Assembly: GCF_022965805.1 (NCBI RefSeq)
Contig: NC_133102.1
Location: 2,674,885-2,738,884 of the forward strand
Length of the DNA: 64,000 bases
Reading direction: 5' to 3'
Source: Primulina eburnea
Lineage: Eukaryota > Streptophyta > Magnoliopsida > Lamiales > Gesneriaceae
Positions 23,420 through 35,516 of this stretch are shown here, piece after piece. The notes below the pieces were generated by a model. It made no database searches and was not told where the DNA came from. It worked only from the letters and a program-made list of their open reading frames with translations. Numbering within the stretch: the first letter of the stretch is position 1; each line of letters starts with the position of its first letter. Both the position numbers and the translations under genes were made by a program.

Positions 23420-26400
23420 ATGTCGGTTCGGACCCCAATTTCGACTCTGCTGCTCTCTTTTTTTGCAATTATTGCTTCATTGTACGTTGCTGGCAGGTAA
23501 ATTGAATCTTCACACTTTTTGCATGGTTTGTTAACACCTACATTCATTTCTCTTCCTGGATTTTTTCCATGTTGTTTTTTTTAGTTGTTATTATTATTAC
23601 TATGTAATTGTATGTTTTGGGCGAAGTGATCTGTTGAAAACTCAAATATTACAGAGTTGCAGATTTCTGAGATAGATTTGCTTGATATGAACACACTAGC
23701 GCTTATTTATTTATTGTTAATTTTAACTAGAATGTATATTTTTATGCAGATTGTGGCAGGATGCAGAGATTAGGGTTTACTTAGCAAAAGAGCTTGATAG
23801 AATAACTGGTCAGGTGAAAAAATTACTCCTGGAACACTATAGTTTTATTGATAAGAGTGACAACAAAACGTTATTTACGATCTCATGGTCTCTAATCGGT
23901 GGGCTTTAATTCTAGTTACGTTTCTTGTTGTGTGTACTTTTTGCAATCGTTAACTATATCTATTGCCAAGTAAATCAATGTGTAATCACTTTGTATGCGT
24001 CTGTTTTTAGGCAATGTTACACAATCATGAACTATTTGTAAAGTCAAGTGTAAACGTAAGCAACTGATTACTTGAAAAAATCTGGCTTGCACGACATCAG
24101 GTTTTTATGGACTTGTTAACTTAAAAATATACGGCTGCAATATGCTATTATGCACGATGATATTCAACTGGTAATTTGCATTACACCTTAAATTATAATG
24201 TGGTAACTTTTGTATGGATTCATGTACTTTCATTTCTGTTTCCGAAAAAGATATACAAAATCGCTGTGAACCCTGCAATAGCTTTCCCCTGTCAAATGTG
24301 CACGGCCAGGAATAATTTCTAAGTGTTTCAGCTTAAGATCATTCGTTGTATTGTCAGGAAAAAACGGTGATGTCAGTCGATGATTCGTGGAGGATCATAC
24401 AATGCAGGTGGCCTTATCTTCCTCTTTTGTCCATTTTCACTAGTCCAAAATTTTATCCTTCTGTCATTATGTACAATTTATCAAAATCACATCTACTAGG
24501 GAACAGCAGAAGAAGTTGTTGGACTTGGAGATGGAACTTGCTGCTGCCAGACAGGAGGGTTTTGTTTCAAAGCATTCATCTGAAACGAACAGGACTCCTA
24601 AAGTCGTTGTTATAGGAATACTTACGGGATTTGGACGCAGGAACAAAAGAGATGCCATACGCCAGGCATGGATGGGAACTGGTATATTTGCACTTCTCGT
24701 TCTCTATTATTTTGTTTTCTTGATACTCGAGTTTAATCCAAATGGAAGTTGCATCTCACCTGTGAAAGAGTTTGAAGTATCCTACCTTTTCCCTATTTCG
24801 ATTTTCTTTATCCTGTTTACGCTCTATGAATAGTTTTTAGGGTATGCACTGGTTTTCTGTTGCAAGTGCTACCATGTTTCTGTTACATTGTTTATATATA
24901 TTTATATAGGTACATCTTTGAAAAAAATGGAGGATCAAAAGGGTGTCATTGTTCGATTTGTCATCGGGAGAAGGTATGCTTTTCTGCTCTGACCTCCTTT
25001 CAGCATTTGTATATGCACTAGATTGGTGTTGCACTCATTTGGATTTCACTAATGTTAATTATCAGTTCCAATCGAGGAGACAGCTTGGACAGGAGTATCG
25101 ATAATGAAAACAAGCACACTAATGATATTTTTATCCTTGTATGTCAGTTTGCTCCATTTATTTTCCTCGGGTTTTTTGTTCTTACCTCATCATTGTTTCA
25201 ATATAGTTCTCTTATAGCCAAGATGGAAATCAAATGAGTGCAAAATTATTATAATGCTATTTTTTTAATATGAATTCAATATACATGTTGCATTCACGCT
25301 GCTAACTTTTATAACAGTTGGCATAAGCTGGGACTAACACTCTTTGGTCACTCATATTTCGAACTTTCAATTAGGAAAACCATGTAGAGGCACCTGAAGA
25401 ATTACCAAACAAGACAAAATTATTTTTCGCACATGCTGCGGAAAGTTGGGATGCTAGCTTTTATGCAAAAGTCAATGATGATGTGTATGTAAATGTTGGT
25501 AAGTACAGATTTCAATCCTTTTTTCCCACGAGAATTTCAAATTTCTATTTTTTTAATATAAACAGTAATTATATTGAAGTTTCTACAAATTCCATGCTTT
25601 TTCTTTATGAATGAATATAAAAGTGGTAGTAATTCTATATAAGCATTTTTTAGAGGTCACAAAATGCTTTATTTACCTTTTTCACAGATGCCCTGGGGCA
25701 TATCCTTGCCTCGCATCTTGACAAGCCTCGTGTATATATTGGGTGTATGAAATCTGGAGAAGTTTTCAATGTACAGTAAGTGTGACAAAACTTTGACTCT
25801 AAAGTGACTTACTTTGAAAGTTAGCTGTTGATGTCTTGATATCATCTGATATGAATGACTGCTGTGAAATATTTCTTTGCTATAACTATGCAGGGGCCAC
25901 AAATGGTTTGAACCAGACTGGTGGAAATTTGGAGATGGAAAAACGTTAGTATTTAGTTTAAGAATCTTCTATCCAGTTTACCATTATGAAATTTACTTTC
26001 CCAACATAAATTTCTGTTTTTATGGCTAAAAAAGGATAGCAATGAAGTCATACTTACTCTCACCCTTGAAAGAAAGAGTCCCTTGTCACCCTACGATGTG
26101 AATGTAATGATCGTTTAGTCGTTCAGAAAGTAGCTATTTAAAAATACTTCTCACGCTAAACATGTACTCTGACCTTAATAAATTATTTTTACATGAACAG
26201 TTACTTTCGCCATGCCTCTGGTGAGATGTTTGTGATATCTCAGGCTTTGGCCCGGTTCATTTCAATCAACAGGTAAATGTCATAGCAGAAGCTTTGATTT
26301 CGCTTGTTGATAGGTGAGATTTGACATTTTTTCCCTCTTAATGTCAGGTCGATTCTTCGTTCATATGCCCATGATGATGTTAGTGTTGGTTCCTGGTTTA

Positions 26401-26573
26401 TCGGGGTTGATGTCCAGCATATTGACGAGAAGAAATTTTGCTGCTCAGCTTGGTCCACAGGTCTGTCACTGGAAACTAAACTGATGCTATAAGACACCTG
26501 AATATTTTTTATCACAATGTATAACTCGAAAAATGTCCTATGATTTTCAGGTTCGCTATGTTCTGGTGTATGA
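23420..26573 (+). CDS. GT31 beta-1,3-galactosyltransferase (HPGT-like), twelve exons
   Basis: Type II Golgi membrane glycosyltransferase of family GT31, transferring galactose from UDP-Gal. The closest group by eye is the hydroxyproline O-galactosyltransferases that start arabinogalactan-protein glycans. Exons are 23420-23496, 23750-23813, 24358-24407, 24500-24681, 24910-24973, 25066-25138, 25375-25498, 25688-25775, 25894-25944, 26201-26272, 26348-26460 and 26551-26573. The CDS is 981 nt, or 326 residues, and all junctions rejoin in phase. A short cytosolic N-terminus precedes one membrane anchor (about residues 9-24). A stem with ELAAARQEGF follows, then the catalytic domain (VVVIGILTGF, RRNKRDAIRQAWMGTG, VRFVIG). 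The metal-binding DxD-type motif is NDDVYVNV (DDV at 205-207). Later landmarks are RVYIGCMKSG, FRHASGEM and YAHDDVSVGSWFIG. The tail is short, GSLCSGV. Length is normal or slightly short for the group. Confidence 0.9.
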
Positions 26574-27183
26574 TGTGGTGCTGTTGAAATTTCCGCCAAC
26601 TTTTCAATATGATAGGAATACATCTCTTCTTTTAACCGGTGAAAACTGTTCTTTTCCGAGCCAGGGGCCAGGATAGTGGCAACTCTGAAAATAGGGCTTT
26701 TTTCCCGAGACACTGGGAAATATGTTGTTCCTTGTTTAGAGATTATTAGTCATGGAGTAAACAAGAGATGGGTCATATCTGTGGCTTAATTTGTTCATTT
26801 TTTTTTTTTGAAATCCTATTCTAAGAGGTGGGAGGACTCGAACCTAAGTCATTACAAAGGGAAACAAGGTGAGACCATTTAGAGTTAAAAGCTTGGTCTC
26901 TTATTTTTTTTTTATACATCGGCGTAATGAAAATTTTGTGCAATTATATCTTCTTCTTTTTTCTTCCCCATAGATATGCGATCTAGTGATGATAGTATTA
27001 CACTCCATATATCTATTAAAGATAAAATTTGTTTGTGCGTATGTGGTATTATTAAATGATCGATCGATTATAATTTATCTTTGTTTGACTATGATAAGTG
27101 ATGCTACTACGCTTGGTTTCATGTGGTAAAATTAAACTTTGTAAATTATTTTAACATAAATTAAATTGAGTAAAATTGTATAT
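26574..27183. other. 3' flank of the galactosyltransferase gene
   Basis: Contains the gene's 3' UTR, then a SINE-like relic (listed separately) and AT-rich sequence up to the fold-back element. Nothing coding is seen. Confidence 0.5.
26798..26905 (-). repeat. Candidate tRNA-derived SINE relic
   Basis: On the minus strand the stretch contains AGGTTCGAGTCC, a match to the RNA polymerase III B box. Upstream lies a weak A-box-like AGACCAAGCTTTTAAC, and an A-run (T-run at 26798-26809 on plus) follows. That order fits a tRNA-derived SINE. No target duplication was found. Confidence 0.4.
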
Positions 27184-27192
27184 GAAAGTAAA

Positions 27193-27965
27193 GGATCAAG
27201 ATCCTCTACTGTGGGGAACCCCACAGTAGAGGGTGCTGTCCACTATCTAAAAAAAATATTTTTTAAAAAATTGATATTTTTATAATTTAATTATTTCAAA
27301 ATCAAAATTATATTTTTTAATTAGAATATGTGATTAATAATATAATTTAAAGTTGCAATTTTATTTTTGATTACAAATATATATTGTGGGAGTAAAATGA
27401 TGTATTTTTTATTACTTTTTCTTTTATAATTTTTTCAACTCTTTTTTTAAAAAATATTAATAAAAAATTAATTTTTTGTTACAAAAATGTGATTTTGAAC
27501 GAACAAGAAAAAACTACGGTACATTCAATTTTTTTAATATTATAGTTCTTTTTAAAAAATTTATTTTCTCTTTTTTTTATTTTTTTTATTTTTTATTTAG
27601 AAGTTAAAATTTATCAATCAGATATTTGTAACAAAAATAATAATTTTATTGACTTTTTATATTCTAATTCTTTTAAAATACTATTTTCTCTTTATTTTGC
27701 GTTGTTAATTTTTCTCATTCTTTTTTTAAGTTTTAAATACAAAAAATATTTTTTCGCTTTCTTAGATATTTAAGAAATAATCCAATTTTCAAAAAAAAAA
27801 ATTAAAAAAATTTATAAAAGACTTAAGCGATTGAACAACAAAATTATACAAGCTAATTTTTTTTTATATTGTGTCAATTTTTTGATATTATTTTTAATTG
27901 TTCGATAAGTTCAATCTTTTTAAATTTTTTGTACAATTTTTTAATTGGATTATTTCTTATATCCC

Positions 27966-28031
<66 letters not shown>

Positions 28032-28481
28032 GATGTTAATTTTATTTTTTTATAGATATGTAATTAATAAAATTTTAACTTCTAAATAAAAAAATAACAA
28101 GATAAAAAAAGGAAAAAATAGTTTTTTTTAAAGAACAATAATGTTGAAAAAAAAATATGAAACGTTCGTATTCATATATATGTAACAACGTAACAAAATT
28201 AAATTTTTATTGACATTTTTTTAAAAAAAAGTTGAAAATTTTATAAAAGAAAAAATAATAAGAGAGACATGATTTTACTCCCACAATATATATTTGTAAT
28301 CAAAAATAAAATTATAACTTTAAATTAGATTATTAACCACATATTTTAATATAAAAATATAATTTTGATTTTGAAAGAATTAAAACATAAAAATATTAAT
28401 TTTTTAAAAAATAAGTTTTTTTTTTAATAATGTACAGCATTCTCTACTGTGGGGAACCCCCACAGTAGAGGATCTTGATCC
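27193..28481. mobile_element. Fold-back Mutator-like element with 9-bp target duplication
   Basis: A 1,289-bp element flanked by the direct repeat GAAAGTAAA at 27184-27192 and 28482-28490. It opens GGATCAAGATCCTCTACTGT and closes with the reverse complement (AGAGGATCTTGATCC). Each terminus holds its own hairpin, CTACTGTGGGG next to CCCCACAGTAG. The inverted repeat continues inward: 27290-27405 pairs with 28268-28385 with few changes (TGTGGGAGTAAAAT against ATTTTACTCCCACA). The element can therefore fold over most of its length. The centre is an AT dinucleotide run (27967-28028). There is no transposase frame. A 9-bp target duplication and long inverted repeats point to the Mutator superfamily. 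Confidence 0.85.
27967..28028. repeat. (AT)n microsatellite at the centre of the fold-back element
   Basis: About 30 uninterrupted AT units. It marks the loop of the inverted repeat and is a likely site of length variation or assembly error. Confidence 0.95.
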
Positions 28482-28896
28482 GAAAGTAAAAGGTGTTGTC
28501 TAATTTTGTTCTTAAAAAAGAAAATATGGAATGCTGCGCCTACGATCTTTGTTTCTTTTTTTTTTTTTATAAAAAAAATAGAAAACAAAAAATGCAGTTT
28601 ATCAAAAAAGAAAGAAAGAAAAAGAATGCTACAACATTCGTTTTTGGGGGTTGGTGGGGGATGCAACAAATAATACATTTTATAGAGAGTTGTTGAAATG
28701 TACCAAAATATCAATTTGAATAGATTATGGAAAATACCTTTATGTTAAATATTTTTTGATGTTATTATTGTTCATTTAATTCATATTATTTATTTGGTAT
28801 CGTATTATTAATATTCAATTTTTTTTAGTAATCATAATTTTATTAATTTAATTATCTGTACAAATTAATACTAGTATTTTAAAAAGAGTGGGTGTC

Positions 28897-29020
28897 ATGT
28901 GAGACCGGATCTGTGAGACGGGTCAACTCTACCCATATTCACAATAAAAAGTAATACTTTTAGCATAAAAAATAATATTTTTTAATGAATGACCCAGATA
29001 AGATATATATCTCACAAAAT
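28897..29020 (+). repeat. Copy C of the GAGACGGTCTCAC family (partial)
   Basis: Begins TGTGAGACCGGATCTGTGAGAC, shortened at the left palindrome. The core TAATACTTTTAGCAT and the right-hand ATCTCACAAAAT are present. The right palindrome is missing. Confidence 0.6.
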
Positions 29021-29644
29021 CCCATTCCGGCTATCAGAATAGTGGTCATATGATACCATTGTGTACGTGCATTATCAAGAGCATGAGTTTATGGATGCAT
29101 TTGTAACATATCACCAATCAATTGGCTTTATAAGAGAATGTTCATTGGAGTGATGCTGTGATAACAATATTATAAATGAGTTTTGTTTCTAGTTGTTCTT
29201 AGAAGATTATTTAATTGATCATTTATATGATCAACCATTTAATAAAATGCTAACATTTAGGGCATCAATTGATTCTTAATAATTCTTAAATAGAGGTCCA
29301 TGATTTTCCATAGACCTTAAATTAAGATTATTCGATTCATACTTGTTATAATATCTTAAGAGTAGGTTGAACTCAACACATTTAAAATTAGTTTTTCTCC
29401 ACGAAAAAGTATTGTACATTGTATTTGCCTCCTTAAAAAGAACAGCCCAAGCCTTGTGGCACATTGATGGGCATTTTGCTTAAAAAATTTTGTAATAAGC
29501 ATTTGGTAAGATGGAATTACTGACTGAAGGTATTTGATTTAAGTCAATGAAGTATCTTGAAATATTGGAGGGATTTGGATGAGTAAAAAAAATAAAAATA
29601 TACATGTTTTAAAAAAGCACAAAAAAAAACTCATACTAATCTAT

Positions 29645-29750
29645 TTTGTGAGATAGCTTTTTGATCCGAGCCTGACCCATGAAAATATTACCTTTTATGT
29701 TAAATTATTTCACTTCAATTATGTATTGAGTTGACTCATCTCACAAAAAA
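29645..29750 (-). repeat. Copy D of the family (degenerate)
   Basis: The reverse orientation is suggested by TTGTGAGATAGCTTTT, TGACCCATGAAAATATTACC and ACTCATCTCACAAA in the right order and spacing. It is strongly worn. Confidence 0.4.
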
Positions 29751-29950
29751 CTATATAACAAAAAACTTTTATGATACAATCTTACGTCCACCTCGGCCTT
29801 TTTTTCATAGCACATTCTCTCTTTGTTAAAAACTTTCAAAATAGTCAAAATAACCACTGCTTGATACTCTCACACCACATTTTAGGTGTTGTATCTGTAT
29901 ATGACATTTTTTTCAAACGATTTTTTACATTGTACCTGCAATTTCACAGG

Positions 29951-30082
29951 GACGGGGGGATGAAAGGTTGGTTTACTGGAGTTGGTCCCCGTATTGGCCG
30001 TGCTGGTCCTTCGGTTGGGATTGTGGTTTCATTTTACGAAGTCGTTAAACACATTCTACAGAACCAATATGCTGCTGCTTAA
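29951..30082 (+). pseudogene. Orphan last exon of a mitochondrial carrier protein
   Basis: After an acceptor (TTTCACAG at 29943-29950) the frame reads GGMKGWFTGVGPRIGRAGPS and VGIVVSFYEVVKHIL, ending QNQYAAA and TAA at 30080-30082. This is the C-terminal end of a mitochondrial carrier (SLC25 family): the last transmembrane helix with the GxxPR-x-A-R signature. It resembles the MTM1/SLC25A39-40 group. No other carrier exon was found in the roughly 3.3 kb between it and the galactosyltransferase gene, where the fold-back element lies. It is probably a fragment left by deletion or by transposition-linked rearrangement. A very long last intron crossing a foreign gene is less likely. Confidence 0.7.
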
Positions 30083-31163
30083 TCTATCACAGATCTTTTT
30101 TCTATTGTTTGTGAAAATCAACATTTGCTAATAGTTAGAGCTGAATCACAGGCATCAAGAATAGGCTAACAGACAGTTTTGCTATGCTAATGGTAGCCTT
30201 GCCTTTGTGGGAAGAAATAATTTATCTTCTCATTTATATTTCATATTCTACTTTGTCAACCTGTTAGCTATCACCCAAGCTGCTTGAATGAGAAGGAATT
30301 TCGTTGAATTTTCCCCCACACTGATCAGAGAAGAATTTTGGCATTTCTTTCCCCATTGTGTTCGATGTTCTATCCATTGTTATATATCTTAACCAGAAAT
30401 ACTTATAACTTAATTGCCTACTTACTCAACTTGTTAGCTATCCTCTGATAAGTTGGTTTCGTAGCTTCACATATTATTAAGTTAGAATCTAAATTTATTT
30501 GATTCTCACGTGTTAGATTAGTGGGTTACAGGAAAATGCATTGCCCATCCTTGGTCCAGGCCCATAAATATGGCCAGCCCAACATAGTATTCATGCTGCT
30601 ATCGCTTTAATGGTTGGGCCGAACTGGGCAGGGATTCGAGCCTACCCAGCCCATTTGAGAAAAGGTTTTCTATAAGGAAAAAAAGAGTCAAATATCAATT
30701 TGGCTGAACGAATCTTCTCCGTTTCTCCAAAATTCTTCTGCAATCCCATTTCAGTATCTGCGCCGGTAGTTGTTTTTAATTACTACTGTGAACATGAATT
30801 GTTTGTTTGTGTGTTGTGAACATTAATTTTTTGTTTGTGTCTTTTGAATCATAATCGGGGTAACTTGGCGATTAATTGATTGAGAAACATCTGGTTTTCC
30901 TGATTGTCGGTTACGTGTGCGTGATTCAATTGAAAAAGCCAGCTTGTTCGGCGTTCTGTTTTCTGTTTTCCGGGAAATAGTTCTCGATAAGAAATTGAAA
31001 ATTTGAGTGCGGTCTGGCTAAAGCGTAGTTGATTTTGAGTTTTAGTGCATTTCTGCGAATTATGTAATCCAGTTTATCTTTTGTGTTTTTTATTTTGTTT
31101 TCGAGAATTGGTGACGAAGATTTAATCCAATTTGTCTTTTTTCAGTCTTGGTTGTGGTGTGGA
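30083..31163. other. Spacer and promoter/leader of the PTB3 gene
   Basis: No coding region is seen. From about 30690 the sequence is likely the leader of PTB3. A TTTTTTCAG acceptor-like site about 20 bp before the ATG (near 31145) suggests a leader intron, which is common in plant RNA-binding protein genes. Confidence 0.4.
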
Positions 31164-34100
31164 ATGGCATCTAATTCCAGCCAGCCGCAATTCCGCTACA
31201 CCCAACCCCCATCCAAGGTTCTCCATTTACGAAACTTACCATGGGAATGTATCGAAGAGGAACTGATTGAATTCGGTAAACCGTTTGGTGATGTTGTCAA
31301 TACAAAGTGTAATGTGGGGGCCAATCGAAACCAAGCTTTTATTGAGTTTGTAAGTGTATACCCTAGTGTTTGATTGTAATTTTATGTGACTTTTCGTGGT
31401 TATAGATTATTTGATTTTTTATTTTTATAGGCGGAACCAAATCAAGCTATTGCTATGATGTCTTACTATGCATCCTCACCAGAGCCCGCTCAGGTACGAG
31501 GGAAAACTGTTTACTTACAGTATTCCAACAGGCAAGAAATAGTGAACAATAAAACTGCAGCAGATGCTGCTGGAAATGTTCTCTTGGTGACAATTGAGGG
31601 GACTGATGCTCGTCTTGTTAGCATTGATGTCATGCATTTGGTAAGAATTCATGCATATCCCTCGCAAGCTCAGAACCATTATAAGTTGAAAAAGTAGGAT
31701 GCTCTCCATAATTTTGTGTGCGGAAATTGTAGTATGTCACTTTTTTAAGACTTCATTTGACAAAAATGTGAATGAATCAGCAGGCACGTGTCAAGGATAA
31801 ATCTTCAATGGCAGCTTATTGCATCGGGAGAAATAGGGAATGTGTGTTTGTCTTCTTTCTCCTTTGCTTAACACTGGCTCTCTCTTCTTTTCTCCTCTTC
31901 ATCACCCTAGCTTCTTAGAGCCTTGAATGACTTTACGTCCTTTTTATTTCCGGGGTTCCTTTTCCTAGATCTTGCACTTGTGTACTTTAAGTGATTTTAA
32001 TTCTTTTAATAGAACAGTATCTACAATTTTGAATTTCTAGATTTCCATTGAACTAGTTGGACTGTTTTTAAATACACCAGGAGATTCTTTAATTAGTTTG
32101 AACGCTGTATTTACAATATTCAGGCTGCATAATTTCTGAAATTTTCCAATTTTGGGAAGCAACTCGGGTACGCGTGGAATATTCGTTATCTGATTTGAAA
32201 CATGACGAATTTATTGAAATATTTTGCGAAAGAAGTTAACTTTTAGAAGTAATTTTTTGAATGTGTTCTGGACTAAATAATCACGCCTTCCCTTGCCGTG
32301 CTCTTAATTTTGATCGTATCACTGTTCTGAATTTTGATAATATCAGGGTTTTCTCGTAAAGTTTTTGAGAATGTTGCATCAGTCAATCAGATTCTCTCTT
32401 GACACCAGAATGTTTTCTTTCCGTGCTGTGTTTTTAATCATCATCATCATATCAGGATCTTTTCACCCTTTTAAATTTTGTCGTTAAATTGTTTGGCAGT
32501 ACCCGATTGGTTTTTGATGCTGGCTTACTGTATCTCTCATATTTTGAAAGCAGCACGTTCCCGCAACTTATGTTGTTTTGTTGGTTATAATGATCATAGT
32601 TGATTTAGGTTTCTGTCTGTTAGACAAAAAAAGTTGCAACCATTATTGATAAATAATCTGATTTCAGGTGTTTTCAGCATTTGGATTTGTGCACAAGATA
32701 ACTACATTTGAGAAGACTGCTGGTTTTCAGGTGTGTATTTTCGGTGAATATTTTGTTAGGATTAATAAAGCATCAACCGATAATACTGGCATCTCTGACA
32801 TGCAACCACCTTATATGTTCCTTCATTATTAGGCTTTGGTGCAATTTTCTGATTCAGAGACTGCCTCTTCTGCTAAGGATTCCCTTGATGGAAGAAGCAT
32901 TCCAAGGTGAAATGGGTTTAATATTTTGGCTTCGGATGTAACCCGACTGTTATGGATCATATGTGTGTAGATGGGGTGCTCATATGTTGGGGCTGGACAT
33001 CTGTCAGCAGCTTTATTAAGAATCTGCTAATGGGGTACATGCATGCTACTTACCCGGCCTTACCTCTCTTTTATTTTTTATTCAAGTCACTGTTACCTGT
33101 TTGGGAACCGCTGTGGTTGAACTTCCCTACTTATGCCCATCAGTCGGGGCCTGCTCTATGCTGGACAGATTCTGTTGTAACTAGGGATTTGCGATATATT
33201 TTTTGGTTGTGCTAGGGGAATGGAGCTGATTGGTAAAACTTTGTTTGTAACATATTCGACTTATTGTTCAACTCCTGGACGGTCACAGGGTTAATATGCT
33301 AAGTATCTTGTTTAAACTTTATATTTATGCCATGTTTATCAGTGTGATGTGATGGTACTTTCATCAGCATAGAAATATTTGGTAAATAATCTGTGTTAAT
33401 GTTCTCACTATAAGTTCCTTGAATTGAAGATTTATGATGCTTCTATTCTCAGTCACAATTTGTGGTTGATACATTTCTTCCACATATTAATGCGCTTTTT
33501 TTCTGCTTCACTCTGTGGTGTGTGCCAGGTATTTGATACCAGAGCTGGGACTGTGTTCCCTTCGGATTACATATTCTGCTCATACTGATTTGAGCGTAAA
33601 ATTCCAGAGTCATCGTAGTAGGTAATAATTGGCTGTGAGTTTTTGTCAGCTATTACTTATGTGATATAGATTGGAATGCATAATATTGGACTTTTCTACT
33701 CTGTAAAGTCGAGCTTGAAATTTTTGCCTTCATGGGTTTCTTTTGATTTTTTTTTGTCAGGGGGGTTTCTTTAGATGTTTTGTAACACTTGAATAATTTT
33801 TTTTATCTTATGTCATCCATATAGGGACTATACTAATCCTCTACTGCCCATCGCTCCTTCGGCCATAGATGCAAGTGGTCAGGTAAATATTTTAAGTTGA
33901 AAAGTAGAGATGGTAGATTTTGAGTTGAGTTAATTCAATCGTTGGTTTTTCATTTCTTTTCTTGGTTCATTATGCAAACATTCAAAATATGTCTTCATCC
34001 AGATGACGAAATGCAAAGCAATCCATTTAATTGTGCAAGTATTTTGTTAACTTTAATTTACCTCTCTAAATTTTAAATTGTTTTACTTGCAATTGTACTT

Positions 34101-35196
34101 CAGCATTCTATTTACCAGTGACTCTCTCTTTTGCTTGTAAATCACTCTCGCTGTCATAATCTGATAGCATAAAGCTACTTCTTGCAGAGTATAGGGATTG
34201 ATGGAAAAAAACTGGAGCCAGAGAGCAATGTTCTCCTCGCCTCAATTGAAAACATGCAGTATGCAGTCACCTTGGATGTTATGCACCAGGTAAGCAGCTT
34301 CATACTTGAGTAGCTTTTAGACACTGTTTTTTGGCATTCAGTTGTTGACCTTTTTCTTCTGTAAATCGCATTCCATGGACAGGTCTTCTCTGCTTTCGGG
34401 CCTGTCCTTAAGATAGCCATGTTTGATAAAAATTGTGGTCTTCAGGCTTTGATACAATATCCTGGTAAGATAAGTTTTCATAGCTTACATTGCAATTTCC
34501 TTTTATCTTTTTTTATTCAAATAATTTTTTAGAAGGAAGGGAAACAAAATATCAATTCCAGAATGAGATTCAAATCCTTCTAAAAAAAGTAATCACATAG
34601 ACAAGAGGCAGAACAATCTCTAACCAGTGGGCTTGCAGATGTTCAGACAGCTGTTGTTGCAAAGGAAGCCTTGGAAGGACACTGCATATATGATGGAGGA
34701 TTCTGCAAGCTTCATCTCTCCTATTCCCGACACGTTGATCTCAGCATAAAGGTGAGAGAAGACTACTAGTTTTCCTGATTGATAACATAAGCTGCCGGGT
34801 TGTTTTTGTTTATTCAAAAACGGCACCCTTGGTGTTATGCATGAGCTTATAACTTGTTTTCAGGTCAACAATGACAGGAGCAGAGACTACACCATCCCCA
34901 GTACTCCAGTCTTGAACGCTCAACATTCTAACTTGCAACAGCAACCATACTCAGTAGGAGGCCCAGGCCCTCATATTTACAGTGGACCACAGTATGCTTC
35001 AGCGCCAGTTCATGCAGTGCCTCCACATTCAGCTGGTTGGAACCCTACGATGCATCAATCCACGCCCATGCAGATGCATAATTATCCTTATGCCCCTGCT
35101 ACAAGATCTCCGGCGTGGAGCCATGGGATGATTTCACCCCATGGCCAGAATAGTTTACCACGGTCGTCCCCAATGCCCCCTTATCATCATCAATAG
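31164..35196 (+). CDS. PTB3: Polypyrimidine tract-binding protein homolog 3, ten exons
   Basis: RNA-binding protein of the PTB family, which regulates splicing and mRNA handling by binding pyrimidine-rich RNA. Exons are 31164-31349, 31431-31640, 32668-32730, 32833-32906, 33529-33621, 33825-33882, 34188-34289, 34383-34464, 34639-34751 and 34864-35196. The CDS is 1,314 nt, or 437 residues, in phase throughout. RRM1 begins at KVLHLRNLPWECIEEEL with NQAFIEF. RRM2 follows NVLLVTIEG and IDVMHLVFSAFGFVHKI. SVKFQSHRSRDYTNP is a family linker. RRM3 has NVLLASIENMQYAVTLDV, VFSAFGPVLKIAMF and ALEGHCIYDGGFCKLHLSYS. The tail is Pro/Ser/His/Gln-rich. The start MASNSSQPQFRYTQPPSK matches the PTB3 type rather than the PTB1/2 type. 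No premature-stop cassette exon was recognised. Confidence 0.93.
34530..34625. repeat. Possible SINE relic in a PTB3 intron
   Basis: Contains GAGATTCAAATCC, a drifted pol III B-box-like sequence, with flanking purine-rich runs. There are no clear ends. It is offered only as a weak candidate. Confidence 0.2.
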
Positions 35197-35516
35197 CCCA
35201 ATGCCCCCTTATCACATCATCAATAGCACAATCCATCTGGTGTGAAGGAGTGATGATGCTGGTATGGTGTACTCACATTTTTCTTTCAATAGTAGACGAA
35301 AGTACTTCATTGAGCTGTGAAACTCATCTTTTCCTTCAATACTTTGTTTCATGTTGGACAGATTCTGGCTGTGCTTATGCCATGTTTTAGGCTTGAAAAC
35401 TTTAGTTTTTTGCTCTTCATTTTGTACACAACATATTAACAAATCTTTAAGTTTTCACTTCCCATATTAACAAATCTTGAAGTTTTCACTTCCCGTACAC
35501 CTTTCTACGTTAAGAA
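35197..35516. other. PTB3 3' UTR region
   Basis: Just after the stop, a short tandem repetition of CCCAATGCCCCCTTATCA-like sequence (35169-35225) repeats the last codons of PTB3. The rest is probably 3' UTR. A direct repeat CATATTAACAAATCTT(G/T)AAG occurs near 35432 and 35463. Confidence 0.5.

Larger units (their letters stand above)
28491..29939. other. AT-rich spacer before the orphan carrier exon
   Basis: Holds two partial copies of the 160-bp family (28897-29020 and, more worn, about 29645-29750). No upstream exons for the carrier fragment at 29951 were found. Confidence 0.5.

Noticed and set aside
26240..26713. 157-codon minus-strand open frame at the end of the galactosyltransferase gene
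   Set aside because: It overlaps the last three exons of the plus-strand gene, whose splicing and protein motifs are well supported.
28493..28714. Open frames on both strands after the fold-back element
   Set aside because: They are runs of Lys/Phe codons from A- and T-rich low-complexity DNA.
32708..33215. Open frames of 77 and 87 codons inside the PTB3 gene
   Set aside because: They lie in or across an intron. The exon chain on either side joins in phase without them.
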